From Antarcticirhabdus aurantiaca (GTDB lineage: Bacteria; Pseudomonadota; Alphaproteobacteria; Rhizobiales; Rhizobiaceae), in the NCBI RefSeq assembly GCF_009765365.1, contig NZ_VTOM01000005.1, positions 62,001-126,000 on the forward strand: 64,000 nt of DNA, in the 5' to 3' direction. Numbering within the stretch: the stretch's first letter is position 1; each line of letters starts with the position of its first letter. Below, one piece after another: positions 55,067 through 64,000 of this stretch. The notes below the pieces were generated by a model. That model searched no databases. It was not told the DNA's origin and saw only the letters and a list, made by a program, of their open reading frames with translations. Position numbers and translations under genes: made by a program.

Positions 55067-55939
55067 ATGGATCCCACCGTCAGCAAGCTTCTCGACACGC
55101 TGGACCTCGAGCGCATCGAGGAGAACCTCTACCGCGGCCTCAGCGCCGATCCCGGCTGGCAGCGCGTCTTCGGGGGGCAGGTGATCGCGCAGGCGCTCGT
55201 CGCGGCCCAGCGCACCGTGCCGCCCGAGCGCACCTGCCACTCGCTTCACGGCTACTTCATCCTGCCCGGCGATCCCTCGGCCCCCATCGTCTACCAGGTC
55301 GCGCGCCTGCGCGACGGCGGCTCCTTCACCACGCGGCGCGTCGAGGCGATCCAGCACGGGCGGGCGATCTTCACGCTCGCCGCCTCCTTCCAGGTCGCCG
55401 AGGACGGGCTTTCCCACCAGTCCACCATGCCGGAGGTGCCGGGTCCGAACGAGACGGGGCTCGGAGGCGAGGGGGCGAAGGCGCTGCTCGCCGGCGCCCC
55501 CGAGCCGGTGCGCCGCTACTGGGAGCGGCCGCGCCCGATCGAGATCCGCCCGGTCTCGCTCGATCACTACCTGTCCGACGCCAAGCTCGCGCCGGAGCAG
55601 CGCGTCTGGATGCGCGCGGTCGCCGACATCGGCGACGATCCCGCGCTCAACCAGGCGGTGCTCGCCTACCTCTCGGACATGACGCTTCTCGACACCTCGC
55701 TCTTCGCGCACGGGCTCTCGGTGTTCGACCGGCGCATCCAGGCCGCGAGCCTCGACCACGCCATGTGGTTCCACGAGCCGGTCAAGGTGTCGGACTGGAT
55801 GCTCTACGCGCAGGACAGCCCCTTTTCGGGGAGGGGGCGCGGGCTGACGCGCGGTTCGATCTTCACCGGCGACGGCCGGCTCGTCGCCTCCGTTGCCCAA
55901 GAAGGCCTCATTCGCCTCAAAGATAGGCAGGTCACCTGA
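55067..55939 (+). CDS. tesB: acyl-CoA thioesterase II
   Basis: A 290-residue double-hotdog thioesterase. Motifs: EENLYRGLSADPGWQRVFGGQVIAQALVAAQRTV, CHSLHGYFILPGDPSAPIVYQVARLRDGGSFTTRRVEAIQHG, and the second domain SLDHAMWFHEPVKVSDWMLYAQDSPFSGRGRGLTRGSIFTGDGRLVASVAQEGLIR. It hydrolyses medium and long acyl-CoAs. GAGGAGA precedes ATG 55067. It is followed by a terminator and then glnK-amtB. Confidence 0.97.
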   Translation: MDPTVSKLLDTLDLERIEENLYRGLSADPGWQRVFGGQVIAQALVAAQRTVPPERTCHSLHGYFILPGDPSAPIVYQVARLRDGGSFTTRRVEAIQHGRAIFTLAASFQVAEDGLSHQSTMPEVPGPNETGLGGEGAKALLAGAPEPVRRYWERPRPIEIRPVSLDHYLSDAKLAPEQRVWMRAVADIGDDPALNQAVLAYLSDMTLLDTSLFAHGLSVFDRRIQAASLDHAMWFHEPVKVSDWMLYAQDSPFSGRGRGLTRGSIFTGDGRLVASVAQEGLIRLKDRQVT

Positions 55940-55955
55940 GGCGCCTCGTCGCCTG

Positions 55956-55987
55956 AGCCCTGGTGCTCCAGGCTGACGCCTCGTTTT
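55956..55987 (+). terminator. intrinsic terminator after tesB
   Basis: The stem CCTGG-TGCT-CCAGG (55959-55972), extended by AG/CT across a one-base bulge, is followed by TGACGCCTCGTTTTT. The T5 run starts a little away from the stem. It lies 19 bases after the tesB stop. Confidence 0.65.
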
Positions 55988-56048
55988 TGATCACGATTAC
56001 AACCGTTCGCCGCGATCTCTTCGCGGTCGAGCCACCGCGTCGCCGCAT

Positions 56049-56065
56049 TTGGCACGCGGCTTGGA
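56049..56065 (+). promoter_or_regulatory. sigma-54-like promoter of glnK-amtB
   Basis: TTGGCACG-CGGC-TTGGA matches the -24/-12 sigma-54 consensus TTGGCACG-N4-TTGCA with one deviation in the -12 element (GG instead of GC). It lies about 95 bases upstream of the glnK ATG. glnK-amtB operons are classical NtrC/sigma-54 targets under nitrogen limitation. Confidence 0.6.
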
Positions 56066-56072
56066 TGTGTGA

Positions 56073-56498
<426 letters not shown>

Positions 56499-56515
56499 GG
56501 GGACCAGCCATCACC

Positions 56516-57880
56516 ATGCGACTTATGAAACTTCTGCCGTCGACCCTTCTGGCGACGGGCTTCCTCGCCGTCTCAGCCTTCGCGCAGGACACCGGCATCG
56601 CGCCGGCTCCCGAGGCCGTGCCGGCCGCCGCCGCGGATGCCATGGACAAGGGCGACGTCGCCTGGATGCTGACCTCCACGGCGCTCGTCCTGTTCATGAT
56701 CCTGCCGGGCCTGGCGCTGTTCTACGGCGGCCTCGTGCGCGCCAAGAACATGCTCTCCATCCTCATGCAGTGCACCATGATCACTGCCGTGATGATCATC
56801 CTCTGGGTGCTCTACGGCTATTCCGTCGCCTTCGGCGACGCGCCGAGCGCCTTCTGGGGCGGTTTCGGCAAGGCGTTCCTGGCGGGCGTCGATCCCTCCT
56901 CCATGGCCGCGACCTTCACCAGCGGCGTCGTCATTCCGGAATACGTCTTCATCGCCTTCCAGATGACCTTCGCCTGCATCACGCCGGCCCTGATCGTCGG
57001 CGCCTTCGCCGAGCGCATCAAGTTCTCGGCCGTGATCGCCTTCACCGTGCTCTGGGCGACCTTCTCCTACTTCCCGATCGCCCACATGGTCTGGGACTCT
57101 GACGGCCTGATCTACGGCTGGGGCGCCCTCGATTTCGCCGGCGGCACCGTGGTCCACATCAATGCCGGCATCGCAGCGCTGGTCGGCGCGATCCTGATCG
57201 GCAAGCGCACCGGTCTTGGCCGCGACAACATGGCCCCGCATTCGATGACGCTCACCATGGTCGGCGCCTCGATCCTGTGGGTCGGATGGTTCGGCTTTAA
57301 CGCCGGCTCCAACCTCGAGGCCAACGGCGGCGCGGCGCTCGCCATGGTCAACACCTTCACGGCGACGGCCGGCGCCATCGTCGCCTGGGCGCTCATCGAG
57401 AACTTCGCCCGCGGCAAGGCCTCGATGCTCGGCGCGGCGTCCGGCCTCGTCGCCGGCCTCGTCGCGGTGACGCCGGCGGCCGGAACGGTCGGCCCGGTCG
57501 GCGCCATCGTGCTCGGCGCCGTCGCCAGCGTGGGCTGCTACTTCTTCGTGGCGGTGGTGAAGGAGAAGGTCGGTTACGACGACTCGCTCGACGTCTTCGG
57601 CATCCACGGCATCGGCGGCATCATCGGCGCGGTGGGCACCGGCATCTTCACCGCCCCCTCGCTCGGCGGCACGGGTGCGGCGGCCGGCGCGGACTACGCC
57701 ATGGCTGCCCAGACGATGACGCAGATCTGGGGCGTTCTCGTCACGATCGTCTGGTGCGGCGTCGTGTCCCTGATCGCCTACAAGATCGTCGACCTGACGA
57801 TCGGCCTGCGCCCGACCGTCGAGGCCGAGCGCGAAGGCCTCGACCTCACCTATCACGGCGAGGCGGCCTACCACAGCTGA
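56516..57880 (+). CDS. amtB: ammonium transporter AmtB
   Basis: A 454-residue Amt/Rh channel with a signal peptide (ending VSAFAQ) and eleven helices. Motifs: DVAWMLTSTALVLFMILPGLALFYGGLVRAKN, GALDFAGGTVVHINAGIAALVGA (first pore His), and DVFGIHGIGGIIGAVGTGIF (second pore His). GAGGGGA precedes the ATG. It forms the operon with glnK and ends before a UUCG hairpin terminator. Confidence 0.97.
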   Translation: MRLMKLLPSTLLATGFLAVSAFAQDTGIAPAPEAVPAAAADAMDKGDVAWMLTSTALVLFMILPGLALFYGGLVRAKNMLSILMQCTMITAVMIILWVLYGYSVAFGDAPSAFWGGFGKAFLAGVDPSSMAATFTSGVVIPEYVFIAFQMTFACITPALIVGAFAERIKFSAVIAFTVLWATFSYFPIAHMVWDSDGLIYGWGALDFAGGTVVHINAGIAALVGAILIGKRTGLGRDNMAPHSMTLTMVGASILWVGWFGFNAGSNLEANGGAALAMVNTFTATAGAIVAWALIENFARGKASMLGAASGLVAGLVAVTPAAGTVGPVGAIVLGAVASVGCYFFVAVVKEKVGYDDSLDVFGIHGIGGIIGAVGTGIFTAPSLGGTGAAAGADYAMAAQTMTQIWGVLVTIVWCGVVSLIAYKIVDLTIGLRPTVEAEREGLDLTYHGEAAYHS

Positions 57881-57926
57881 GCCGCGGGCGGGCCGCGCCT
57901 CCGTCCCCTTTGTCGCGAGAATACCA

Positions 57927-57954
57927 AGCGGGCGGTCCTTCGGGGCCGCCCGCT
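57927..57954 (+). terminator. terminator after amtB
   Basis: AGCGGGCGGTCC-TTCG-GGGCCGCCCGCT is a 12-bp stem (one G-T pair) capped by the stable TTCG tetraloop. It lies 46 bases beyond the amtB stop and is followed by a short T run. Confidence 0.75.
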
Positions 57955-58120
57955 CGGCGTTTCCAAAGCCTTTCCGCCCGCCGTTCCGGCGCTGCGGCGG
58001 GTGACGATCCCTTAAGCTTAAACGGCCTTTAACTGGCGCGCCTTATGGTGGGGCCAGGACTTGGGGTGGGGCGCGGCTCGGCGCTTCCGCCGGCGAATCG
58101 CAGGTGAAAGGTGGCGTGGC

Positions 58121-61100
58121 ATGGCGTCGACGGCGTTGAAGGATGAGGCGCGGGACAAGGGTCTGCTGCGGCGCCAGGGCGAGGTCGCGGGCGGTGTCGC
58201 CCTGGCCGGTCTCGCCGCATGGCTCGGCGTGGCGCTCGCCACCTGGACGGTGAGCGACCCGTCCTTCAGCCACGCCAATTCCAACGAGGTGCAGAACTGG
58301 GCCGGACAGGCCGGCGCCAGCGCCGCCGACCTCCTGATGCAGCTCTTCGGCATGGGCGCCGTGCTGTTGGTCGCCCTGCCGGTGATCTGGGCCGCCTTCC
58401 TGTTCTTCGGCCGCCCGGCCGAGGGCATCTGGCGCCGGGCCTGGTTCGCGCTCGGCGGCACGGTCCTGTTCTCGGCGGTCGCCGGCTGCATCGACCTGCC
58501 GGCCGGCTGGCCGCTGCCGATCGGCCTCGGCGGCATCGCGGGCGACGTCGTTCTGAAGCTCCCGGCAGCCCTCCTCGGCGACTTCCCTTCGGGCCTCTTC
58601 GCCTACGTCCTTGCCGCCGTCATCGCGGTTCCCGCGACGTGGCTGTTCCTGAACGGCGCGGGCATCATCGACCGCGACCGGCCGCAGGCGCGCCTGCGCG
58701 GCGCCGCCGAAGCGGGCGACGAGGCGGAAAGCCGCCTCGCGCTCGTGGCGGGCGCCTGCGTCCACCACTTCTATTCGGTGCGCGCCGCCGTGTCCCGCCG
58801 CATCGCCGAGGAGCGCGAGCAGCTCCGCCAGGGCGAGTTCGGCAACCGCTTCGACAGCTGGGAGCCGGAGGAGGAGGTGTCCGCCGACACCCGCTTCGCG
58901 CCGCCCAAGCCCCCGCGCGCCGCCCAGCACCGCGACATCCGCGTCGCCGAGCCCTACGCGGCGCCCGCCAGCGCCTATGTCGACCCGCTCGACGGCTTCG
59001 AGGCCGAGGACGAGGCGGACTTCCCGCCCGCCTATGCCGCTCCGGCCGTCCAGCCGCACCACGCCGCGCCCGCCGCCTCGGCCTTCCGCGCGCCGCTCGC
59101 CCGCGCCCCGATGAGCGTGCCGGCCCAGACCGCCGCCGTGTCCGCCGCCTTCGTCGCGCCTGCCGCCCGCCGCGAGCCGTCCTTCGCCGAGCCGGCCGCC
59201 GCGCCGGGCGCGGCCTTCACCGCCGACGACTGGTCGCGCGGCGCCGCGCTCGCGGCGCAAGCCGACTGGTCGGACGAGGCCGAGGCCGACGCGCAGATCC
59301 AGGCCCGCGCGGCCGAAGCGCCGTTCGCCCAGGATCCCTACGACGACGGCGCCGCCGAAGCCGAGCGTGCCTTTGAGGGCCACGAGGCTTACGAAGCCTA
59401 CGAGGACCAGGAGGCCGGCCGTGCCGCCCCCGTCGCTTACGACGACTACGAGGAAGCGCGCGAGGAGGAGGCGGAGGCCGACTTCGTTCTCGAAGCGTCC
59501 GACCGGGTCGTCGCGGCAGGCGGCGGCGTCCAGGCCGAGCCGGCGGCCGTCGGCGGCTGGCGCGGCCTCCTCCAGAACAACATCGTCGCCTTCCCCGGCC
59601 GCAAGGAGAAGGGCGCCGCGCCCGAGCCCGCCATGCGCGCCGCGCAGGGCCCCGCCGCGCCGCGCATGCCGGCGGCTCCCGCCGCGCAAGCCGGCCACGC
59701 CACGGCCGTGCGCCCGGCCGCCCCGCCCATGGCGCCGGCCGCCGCCTCGACCGTCTCGGCCGAACAGCAGCGCCTGCGCACCGGCTCGGGCCGCGCCCCG
59801 GCCCAGCGCTCTCTCGTTTCGGCCTACAACGCGCCCTTCGAGCTGCCCTCGGTGGAGTTCCTGACCCAGCCCAAGCCCCGCGGCCGCGACTCCACCCTGT
59901 CGCCCGAGGTGCTGCAGGAGAACGCGCGCCTCCTGGAAGGCGTGCTGGAGGACTTCGGCGTCAAGGGCGAGATCATCGAGGTCCGTCCCGGACCGGTCGT
60001 GACCCTCTACGAGCTGGAGCCCGCGCCCGGCATCAAGTCGAGCCGCGTCATCGGCCTCGCCGACGACATCGCCCGGTCGATGTCGGCGATCGCGGCCCGC
60101 GTCGCCGTGATCCCCGGCAAGAACGCCATCGGCATCGAGCTGCCCAACCAGCGGCGCGAGACCGTCTACCTGCGCGAGATGATGGCGGCCGAGAGCTTCG
60201 CCCAGAACAAGGGCAAGCTCGCGCTGACGCTCGGCAAGACCATCGGCGGCGAGCCGGTGATCGCCGACCTCGCCAAGATGCCCCACCTGCTCGTCGCCGG
60301 CACCACGGGCTCCGGTAAGTCGGTGGCGATCAACACCATGATCCTGTCGCTGCTCTACCGGATGACCCCGGCGCAGTGCCGCCTGATCATGATCGACCCG
60401 AAGATGCTGGAGCTGTCGATCTACGACGGCATCCCGCACCTCCTCACCCCCGTCGTCACCGACCCGAAGAAGGCGGTTGTCGCCCTGAAATGGGCGGTGC
60501 GCGAGATGGAGGACCGCTATCGCAAGATGTCGAAGGTGGGCGTGCGCAACATCGACGGCTTCAACGAGCGCGTGGCCTCCGCCATCGAGCGCGGCGAGAC
60601 GATCTCGCGCACGGTGCAGACCGGCTTCGACCGCGAGACCGGCGAGCCGGTCTTCGAGACGGAGGAGTTCGACCTCCAGCCGCTGCCCTACATCGTCGTC
60701 CTCATCGACGAGATGGCCGACCTGATGATGGTCGCCGGCAAGGACATCGAGGGCACGGTCCAGCGCCTCGCCCAGATGGCCCGCGCCGCCGGCATCCACG
60801 TCATCATGGCGACGCAGCGTCCCTCGGTCGACGTTATCACCGGCACGATCAAGGCGAACTTCCCGACCCGCATCTCCTTCCAGGTGACGTCCAAGATCGA
60901 CTCGCGCACGATCCTGGGCGAGCAGGGCGCCGAGCAGCTCCTCGGCCAGGGCGACATGTTGTTCATGGCCGGCGGCGGGCGCATCCAGCGCGTCCACGGC
61001 CCCTTCGTCGGCGACAACGAGGTCGAGGCGATCGTCAACCACCTGAAGGCCCAGGGCGTGCCGGACTACCTCGACGCGATCCTCGTCGACGAGGACGAGG

Positions 61101-61363
61101 AGGCCGACGCCCCCGCCGCCGGCGGCAAGAACGGCGGCGGCGCATCGGGCGACGTCGATGAGGGCGCCGACCTCTACGACCAGGCGGTCGCCGTGGTCCT
61201 GCGCGACGGCAAGGCCTCGACCTCCTACGTCCAGCGGCGCCTCGGCATCGGCTACAACCGCGCGGCGTCGATCATCGAGCGGATGGAGAAGGAAGGGATC
61301 GTCGGCCCCGCCAACCACGCGGGCAAGCGCGAGATCCTGGTGCCGACCGAGGAGGCGATCTGA
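58121..61363 (+). CDS. ftsK: DNA translocase FtsK
   Basis: A 1080-residue septal DNA translocase. Four N-terminal helices (about residues 24-46, 70-98, 105-125 and 160-185) anchor it. A long Ala/Pro/Glu-rich linker (about 190-590) follows. The RecA-like motor has Walker [17 protein letters not shown] (about 728) and Walker [15 protein letters not shown]. The gamma winged helix (about 1016-1078) reads [46 protein letters not shown] and reads KOPS. ATG 58121 is chosen after GGTGAAAGG. The linker is longer and more acidic than in short FtsK forms. Confidence 0.97.
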   Translation: MASTALKDEARDKGLLRRQGEVAGGVALAGLAAWLGVALATWTVSDPSFSHANSNEVQNWAGQAGASAADLLMQLFGMGAVLLVALPVIWAAFLFFGRPAEGIWRRAWFALGGTVLFSAVAGCIDLPAGWPLPIGLGGIAGDVVLKLPAALLGDFPSGLFAYVLAAVIAVPATWLFLNGAGIIDRDRPQARLRGAAEAGDEAESRLALVAGACVHHFYSVRAAVSRRIAEEREQLRQGEFGNRFDSWEPEEEVSADTRFAPPKPPRAAQHRDIRVAEPYAAPASAYVDPLDGFEAEDEADFPPAYAAPAVQPHHAAPAASAFRAPLARAPMSVPAQTAAVSAAFVAPAARREPSFAEPAAAPGAAFTADDWSRGAALAAQADWSDEAEADAQIQARAAEAPFAQDPYDDGAAEAERAFEGHEAYEAYEDQEAGRAAPVAYDDYEEAREEEAEADFVLEASDRVVAAGGGVQAEPAAVGGWRGLLQNNIVAFPGRKEKGAAPEPAMRAAQGPAAPRMPAAPAAQAGHATAVRPAAPPMAPAAASTVSAEQQRLRTGSGRAPAQRSLVSAYNAPFELPSVEFLTQPKPRGRDSTLSPEVLQENARLLEGVLEDFGVKGEIIEVRPGPVVTLYELEPAPGIKSSRVIGLADDIARSMSAIAARVAVIPGKNAIGIELPNQRRETVYLREMMAAESFAQNKGKLALTLGKTIGGEPVIADLAKMPHLLVAGTTGSGKSVAINTMILSLLYRMTPAQCRLIMIDPKMLELSIYDGIPHLLTPVVTDPKKAVVALKWAVREMEDRYRKMSKVGVRNIDGFNERVASAIERGETISRTVQTGFDRETGEPVFETEEFDLQPLPYIVVLIDEMADLMMVAGKDIEGTVQRLAQMARAAGIHVIMATQRPSVDVITGTIKANFPTRISFQVTSKIDSRTILGEQGAEQLLGQGDMLFMAGGGRIQRVHGPFVGDNEVEAIVNHLKAQGVPDYLDAILVDEDEEADAPAAGGKNGGGASGDVDEGADLYDQAVAVVLRDGKASTSYVQRRLGIGYNRAASIIERMEKEGIVGPANHAGKREILVPTEEAI

Positions 61364-61384
61364 TCGGCCGGTTCGACGACGACG

Positions 61385-61411
61385 AAAAGGGGGCGGCGAC
61401 GTCCCCTTTTT
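61385..61411 (+). terminator. intrinsic terminator after ftsK
   Basis: AAAAGGGG (61385-61392) pairs with CCCCTTTT (61403-61410), with the T run extended at 61411. It is 21 bases past the ftsK stop. Confidence 0.85.
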
Positions 61412-61552
61412 CCGTTCACGATGCCGCGGGCGGCCCTAATACCGCCCTGAGCTCTACCTACATGTTGTCGAAAGGCCCGCGCCGGGTCGCACGGTCCGGC
61501 AGAACGAGGCCGCACCCCGCGAAGGGCGCTCCAGAAGAAACGGATTTCCCCT

Positions 61553-62197
61553 ATGAGGCTCACCTCCCTGTTCCGCTCCCGCCTTGCCGGCGCCGCGCTT
61601 CTTCTCGGAGCCGCCGCCGCGTCCGTCCTGCCGGCGAGCCTCGCCCATGCCCAGGCGGCCGGCGCGACGGCCCAGGCCATCGCCGATCACTTCGCCACCA
61701 TTCCCTCCATGTCCGGCAACTTCATGCAGTTCGACCCGAACGGGCGTCAGCTGGAGGGCAAGTTCTACATCGAGCGGCCGGGCAAGGTGCGCTTCGACTA
61801 TTCGGGCGCGCCGCTCCGCGTCATCTCCGACGGCAAGAACGTCGCGGTCAACAACCGCAAGCTCAACACCTGGGACACCTATCCCTTGTCGAAGACGCCG
61901 CTGAAGCTCCTGCTCGACCAGCGCATCGACCTGTCCGCCGCCAACATCCAGAGCGTCAAGGAAGCGCCCGACCTCACCACCATCGTGATGGGCGACAGCT
62001 CCATCTTCGGCAATTCGCGCATCACCATGATGTTCGACCCGAAGTCCTACGAGCTCAAGCAGTGGACGATCCGCGACGCGCAGGGCAAGGACACGACGGT
62101 GATGATCTACGACGTCCAGACCGGACGCGACATCGAGAACAGCGCCTTCGCGATTCCCTACACCGCCATCGCGCAGGGGCAGACCAACCGCCGCTGA
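61553..62197 (+). CDS. lolA: outer-membrane lipoprotein carrier LolA
   Basis: A 214-residue periplasmic protein with a signal peptide (ending LAHAQA). The LolA fold shows as FATIPSMSGNFMQFDPNGRQLEGKFYIERPGKVRFDYSGAPLRVISDGKNVAVNNRKLNTWDTYPLSKTPLKLLL. It shuttles lipoproteins from LolCDE to the outer membrane. ftsK-lolA adjacency is conserved in proteobacteria, though here a terminator separates them. No strong ribosome site precedes the ATG. Confidence 0.95.
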   Translation: MRLTSLFRSRLAGAALLLGAAAASVLPASLAHAQAAGATAQAIADHFATIPSMSGNFMQFDPNGRQLEGKFYIERPGKVRFDYSGAPLRVISDGKNVAVNNRKLNTWDTYPLSKTPLKLLLDQRIDLSAANIQSVKEAPDLTTIVMGDSSIFGNSRITMMFDPKSYELKQWTIRDAQGKDTTVMIYDVQTGRDIENSAFAIPYTAIAQGQTNRR

Positions 62198-62228
62198 GGC
62201 GCGGGGGGCGAGGAGGCCGCGCTTAGGC

Positions 62229-63149
62229 TCAGCCGCCCTCGTCCTCGTCGTCCGCCATCGAGGGCACAAAGAAGCCGAGGAGGTGCTTCAGCGTCTCCTC
62301 GGGCGCCTCCTCCACCAGGAAGTGGCCGGCATCGACGGCGGCGCCCTCGACGCTGTCGCACCAGCGCCGCCAGATCGCCAGGGGATCGCCGCCCTTCGCC
62401 ACGCCGTAATCGGCGCCCCAGATCACGAAGGTCGGCGCCTGGATCCGCCGGTGGGCGGCGCGGTCCTCCTCGTCGATCTCGCGGTCGATCGTCGCTCCCG
62501 CGCGGTAGTCCTCGCAGGCGGCGTGGATATGGCCCTTCTGGCGAAAGGCTGCGCGATAGTCATCCAGCGCATCGTTGGAGAAGGCCGAAAGGTCCTTGCG
62601 CTTCGTCCAGCTCCTCAGCGTGTGCTCGAGATAATAGACAGGGTCGGCCGCGATCAGCGTTTCGGGCAGCGGCTCGGGCTGGGCGAGGAAGGGCCAGTGA
62701 TAGGACTTGATCGCCGCATTCGCGTCCATCGCGTCCCAGACCTCGACCGTCGGCAGGATGTCGAGGAGGGCGAGGCGTCCCACCCGCTCGGGATAGTCGA
62801 GCGCCATGCGGTAGGCGACGCGCGCGCCGCGGTCGTGCCCGCAGGCATGGAAGACGCGATGGCCGAGATGGGACATGACGGCCACCATGTCGCGCGCCAT
62901 GGCCCGCTTGGAATAGCTGGAATGATTGCGCTTCTCGCGGTCGCGCGGCGTGTCGGAGCGGCCGTAGCCGCGAAGGTCGGCGACCACCACGGTGAAGTGC
63001 CCGGCCAGCCGAACGGCGGCCTCGGCCCACATGGCGCCGGTCTGCGGATAGCCGTGGAGCAGCAGCAGCGGCGGCCCCGAGCCGGCGATGCGGCAGAAGA
63101 TCGCCGCGCCGTCGCCGTCGACGAACCGTTCCTCAAAGCCTTCGAACAT
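62229..63149 (-). CDS. alpha/beta hydrolase, haloacetate dehalogenase-like
   Basis: A 306-residue alpha/beta hydrolase. The nucleophile Asp is in the elbow GHDRGARVAYRMALDYPERV, as in fluoroacetate dehalogenases, where the next Arg and the one three residues later bind the carboxylate. The halide pocket is suggested by SYHWPFLAQP (His-Trp) and CEDYRAG (Tyr). The catalytic His is in DAGHFLVEEAPEE. The oxyanion loop is LLHGYPQTGAMW. The enzyme could therefore dehalogenate haloacetates, but epoxide hydrolases are close relatives. GGAGG precedes ATG 63149. Confidence 0.85.
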   Translation of the reverse strand: MFEGFEERFVDGDGAAIFCRIAGSGPPLLLLHGYPQTGAMWAEAAVRLAGHFTVVVADLRGYGRSDTPRDREKRNHSSYSKRAMARDMVAVMSHLGHRVFHACGHDRGARVAYRMALDYPERVGRLALLDILPTVEVWDAMDANAAIKSYHWPFLAQPEPLPETLIAADPVYYLEHTLRSWTKRKDLSAFSNDALDDYRAAFRQKGHIHAACEDYRAGATIDREIDEEDRAAHRRIQAPTFVIWGADYGVAKGGDPLAIWRRWCDSVEGAAVDAGHFLVEEAPEETLKHLLGFFVPSMADDEDEGG

Positions 63150-63318
63150 TTCCGCGCCTCCGCTCGACCGTTGGCCAAACGATAGGCGTGACCGTGCCGG
63201 AGAAAAGCCCGAAACCGCGCGCCAAAGCACGCGGAGAGTGCAGCCCCGCGCACTTTGCCGGGAGGCGCGCTCGATCCGGCGCCGGCAGGACACTCCAACC
63301 AGGCGACGCGGACACGAC

Positions 63319-63870
63319 ATGGCGATCGACGAGGCCAAGGCCAAGGTGGTGCAGCGCTGGCTGGGCAGGAGCCCTCAGCGCCTGGCGCCCGCCGAGCAGC
63401 GGGTTCTGGAAAGCGCCCGCCAACACTCGACCATCGCCGCCGACACCAACATCCAGTTCGAGCGCGAGGCGAGCTTCGGCGACCGCGTCGCCGACCGGAT
63501 CGCTGCGGTCGGCGGCTCCTGGAGCTTCATCATCGGCTTCTTCATCTTCCTGGCCACCTGGGTCGCGGGCAACACCATGCTCCTGGCGCGGGACGCGCCC
63601 GACCCCTATCCCTTCATCTTCCTCAACCTCGTCCTCTCGATGATCGCGGCCTTCCAGGCGCCGATCATCATCATGTCGCAGAACCGCGCGTCCGACCGCG
63701 ACCGGCTCGAGGCGCGGCACGATTACGAGGTGAACCTCAAGTCGGAGATCGAGATCCTGGCGCTGCACGAGAAGCTCGACGCCCTGCGCGCGGCCGAGCT
63801 CGCCCGGATCGCCGGCCTCATGGAAGACGTCGCGGCGCGTCTGGAGCGGCTCGAAGCCCGGCGGCCCTAG
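63319..63870 (+). CDS. DUF1003 membrane protein
   Basis: A 183-residue protein with two helices (WSFIIGFFIFLATWVAGNTMLL and PFIFLNLVLSMIAAFQAPIIIMSQNR) typical of DUF1003, including the motif RNRASDRDRLEARHDYEVNLKSEIEILALHEKLD-like region (NRASDRDRLEARHDYEVNLK). The C-terminal part is a predicted coiled coil. Function is unknown. Its TAG stop shares CTAG with the convergent VOC gene. Confidence 0.92.
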   Translation: MAIDEAKAKVVQRWLGRSPQRLAPAEQRVLESARQHSTIAADTNIQFEREASFGDRVADRIAAVGGSWSFIIGFFIFLATWVAGNTMLLARDAPDPYPFIFLNLVLSMIAAFQAPIIIMSQNRASDRDRLEARHDYEVNLKSEIEILALHEKLDALRAAELARIAGLMEDVAARLERLEARRP

Positions 63871-64000
63871 CCGTCCGCCCGGTGGCAGACGGCCTCGACG
63901 CGGTTGCCGGCGGGGTCGAGGAGGAAGGCGGCGTAGTAGTGGGGATGGTAATGCGGCCGCAGGCCCGGCGCGCCGTCGTCCGTGCCGCCCGCGAAAAGGC
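63867..64000 (-). CDS. VOC-family (glyoxalase-like) protein, C-terminal end only
   Basis: The last 43 codons of a gene that continues beyond the window. They read FAGGTDDGAPGLRPHYHPHYYAAFLLDPAGNRVEAVCHRADG then TAG. The HPHYYAAFLLDPAGNRVEAVCH segment is the typical C-terminal strand and metal ligand (Glu) of VOC/glyoxalase dioxygenase-fold proteins. Substrate cannot be predicted. Confidence 0.85.
   Translation of the reverse strand, partial: LFAGGTDDGAPGLRPHYHPHYYAAFLLDPAGNRVEAVCHRADG

Noticed and set aside
58043-61318. A 1091-codon open frame on the minus strand opposite ftsK
   Set aside because: It is a by-product of high GC codon bias opposite a confident gene; composition is His/Gly/Arg/Asp rich with no domain motif or ribosome site.

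Overview
The window is a dense stretch of bacterial chromosome, roughly 70% G+C by eye. The gene content points to an alphaproteobacterium of the order Hyphomicrobiales (Rhizobiales): an HWE-family histidine kinase, DUF1127 proteins, a ubiE-ubiB-coaBC-dut run beside mutM, an ordered tesB/glnK/amtB/ftsK/lolA block, GANTC (CcrM-type) sites around dnaA, and a DUF2849-cysI-DUF934-cysH-cysD-cysN sulfate cluster. No phage, insertion sequence, CRISPR array or rRNA operon was seen. Most intergenic gaps are short, and many genes overlap by 4 bases.

Layout. 1-6 kb (minus): a truncated COG3904-type secreted protein, two small envelope proteins, an LssY_C membrane protein and an orphan GAF/PAS HWE kinase, then a gene-poor gap and tRNA-Ala(CGC). 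6-13 kb: YggT, DUF167, a DUF1127 protein, ppa, a GNAT enzyme, a PH-domain protein, and a GbsR-type regulator with an SDR/DoxX fusion and a DUF2269 membrane protein, both transcripts carrying the same palindrome. Next come a seven-helix AraC regulator and a divergent DUF4097-like secreted protein. 13-26 kb: typA, an M3 peptidase, a MarR regulator, a flavin monooxygenase, a LysE exporter, a LuxR regulator, a stand-alone aztD-like zinc chaperone behind a Zur-like box, argG, a BON-domain protein and an isochorismatase-fold hydrolase. 26.2-27.0 kb holds no credible gene but several palindromic repeats. 27-34 kb (minus): nadE, a DUF421 pair, a copper-binding cluster (His-rich protein, Cys-rich four-helix protein, DUF305), a DUF4336 protein, an SDR and rpsT.

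34-42 kb: LysR with a divergent DUF1127 gene, mutM, then ubiE-ubiB-[toxin-antitoxin pair]-coaBC-dut, a small membrane protein, a GST and a LysE exporter. 42.9-45.6 kb: a 670-base gap with 11 GANTC sites and a near-consensus DnaA box, then a rhodanese and dnaA. 45.7-53.4 kb (minus): a SHOCT protein and the assimilatory sulfate-reduction operon. It has an APS-type reductase, a CysN with a membrane-like tail instead of an APS kinase, and a [2Fe-2S] ferredoxin at the head. 53.6-64 kb: a UbiH-type monooxygenase, tesB, glnK-amtB behind a sigma-54-like promoter, ftsK, lolA, a haloacetate-dehalogenase-like hydrolase, DUF1003 and a truncated VOC gene.

Nothing here is clearly a wholly new system. The strongest leads are the GANTC-dense dnaA upstream region, the toxin-antitoxin pair translationally coupled into the coenzyme A/dUTPase operon, the CysN tail plus its 59-residue partner, the orphan zinc chaperone, the copper cluster and the duplicated GbsR-type palindrome.
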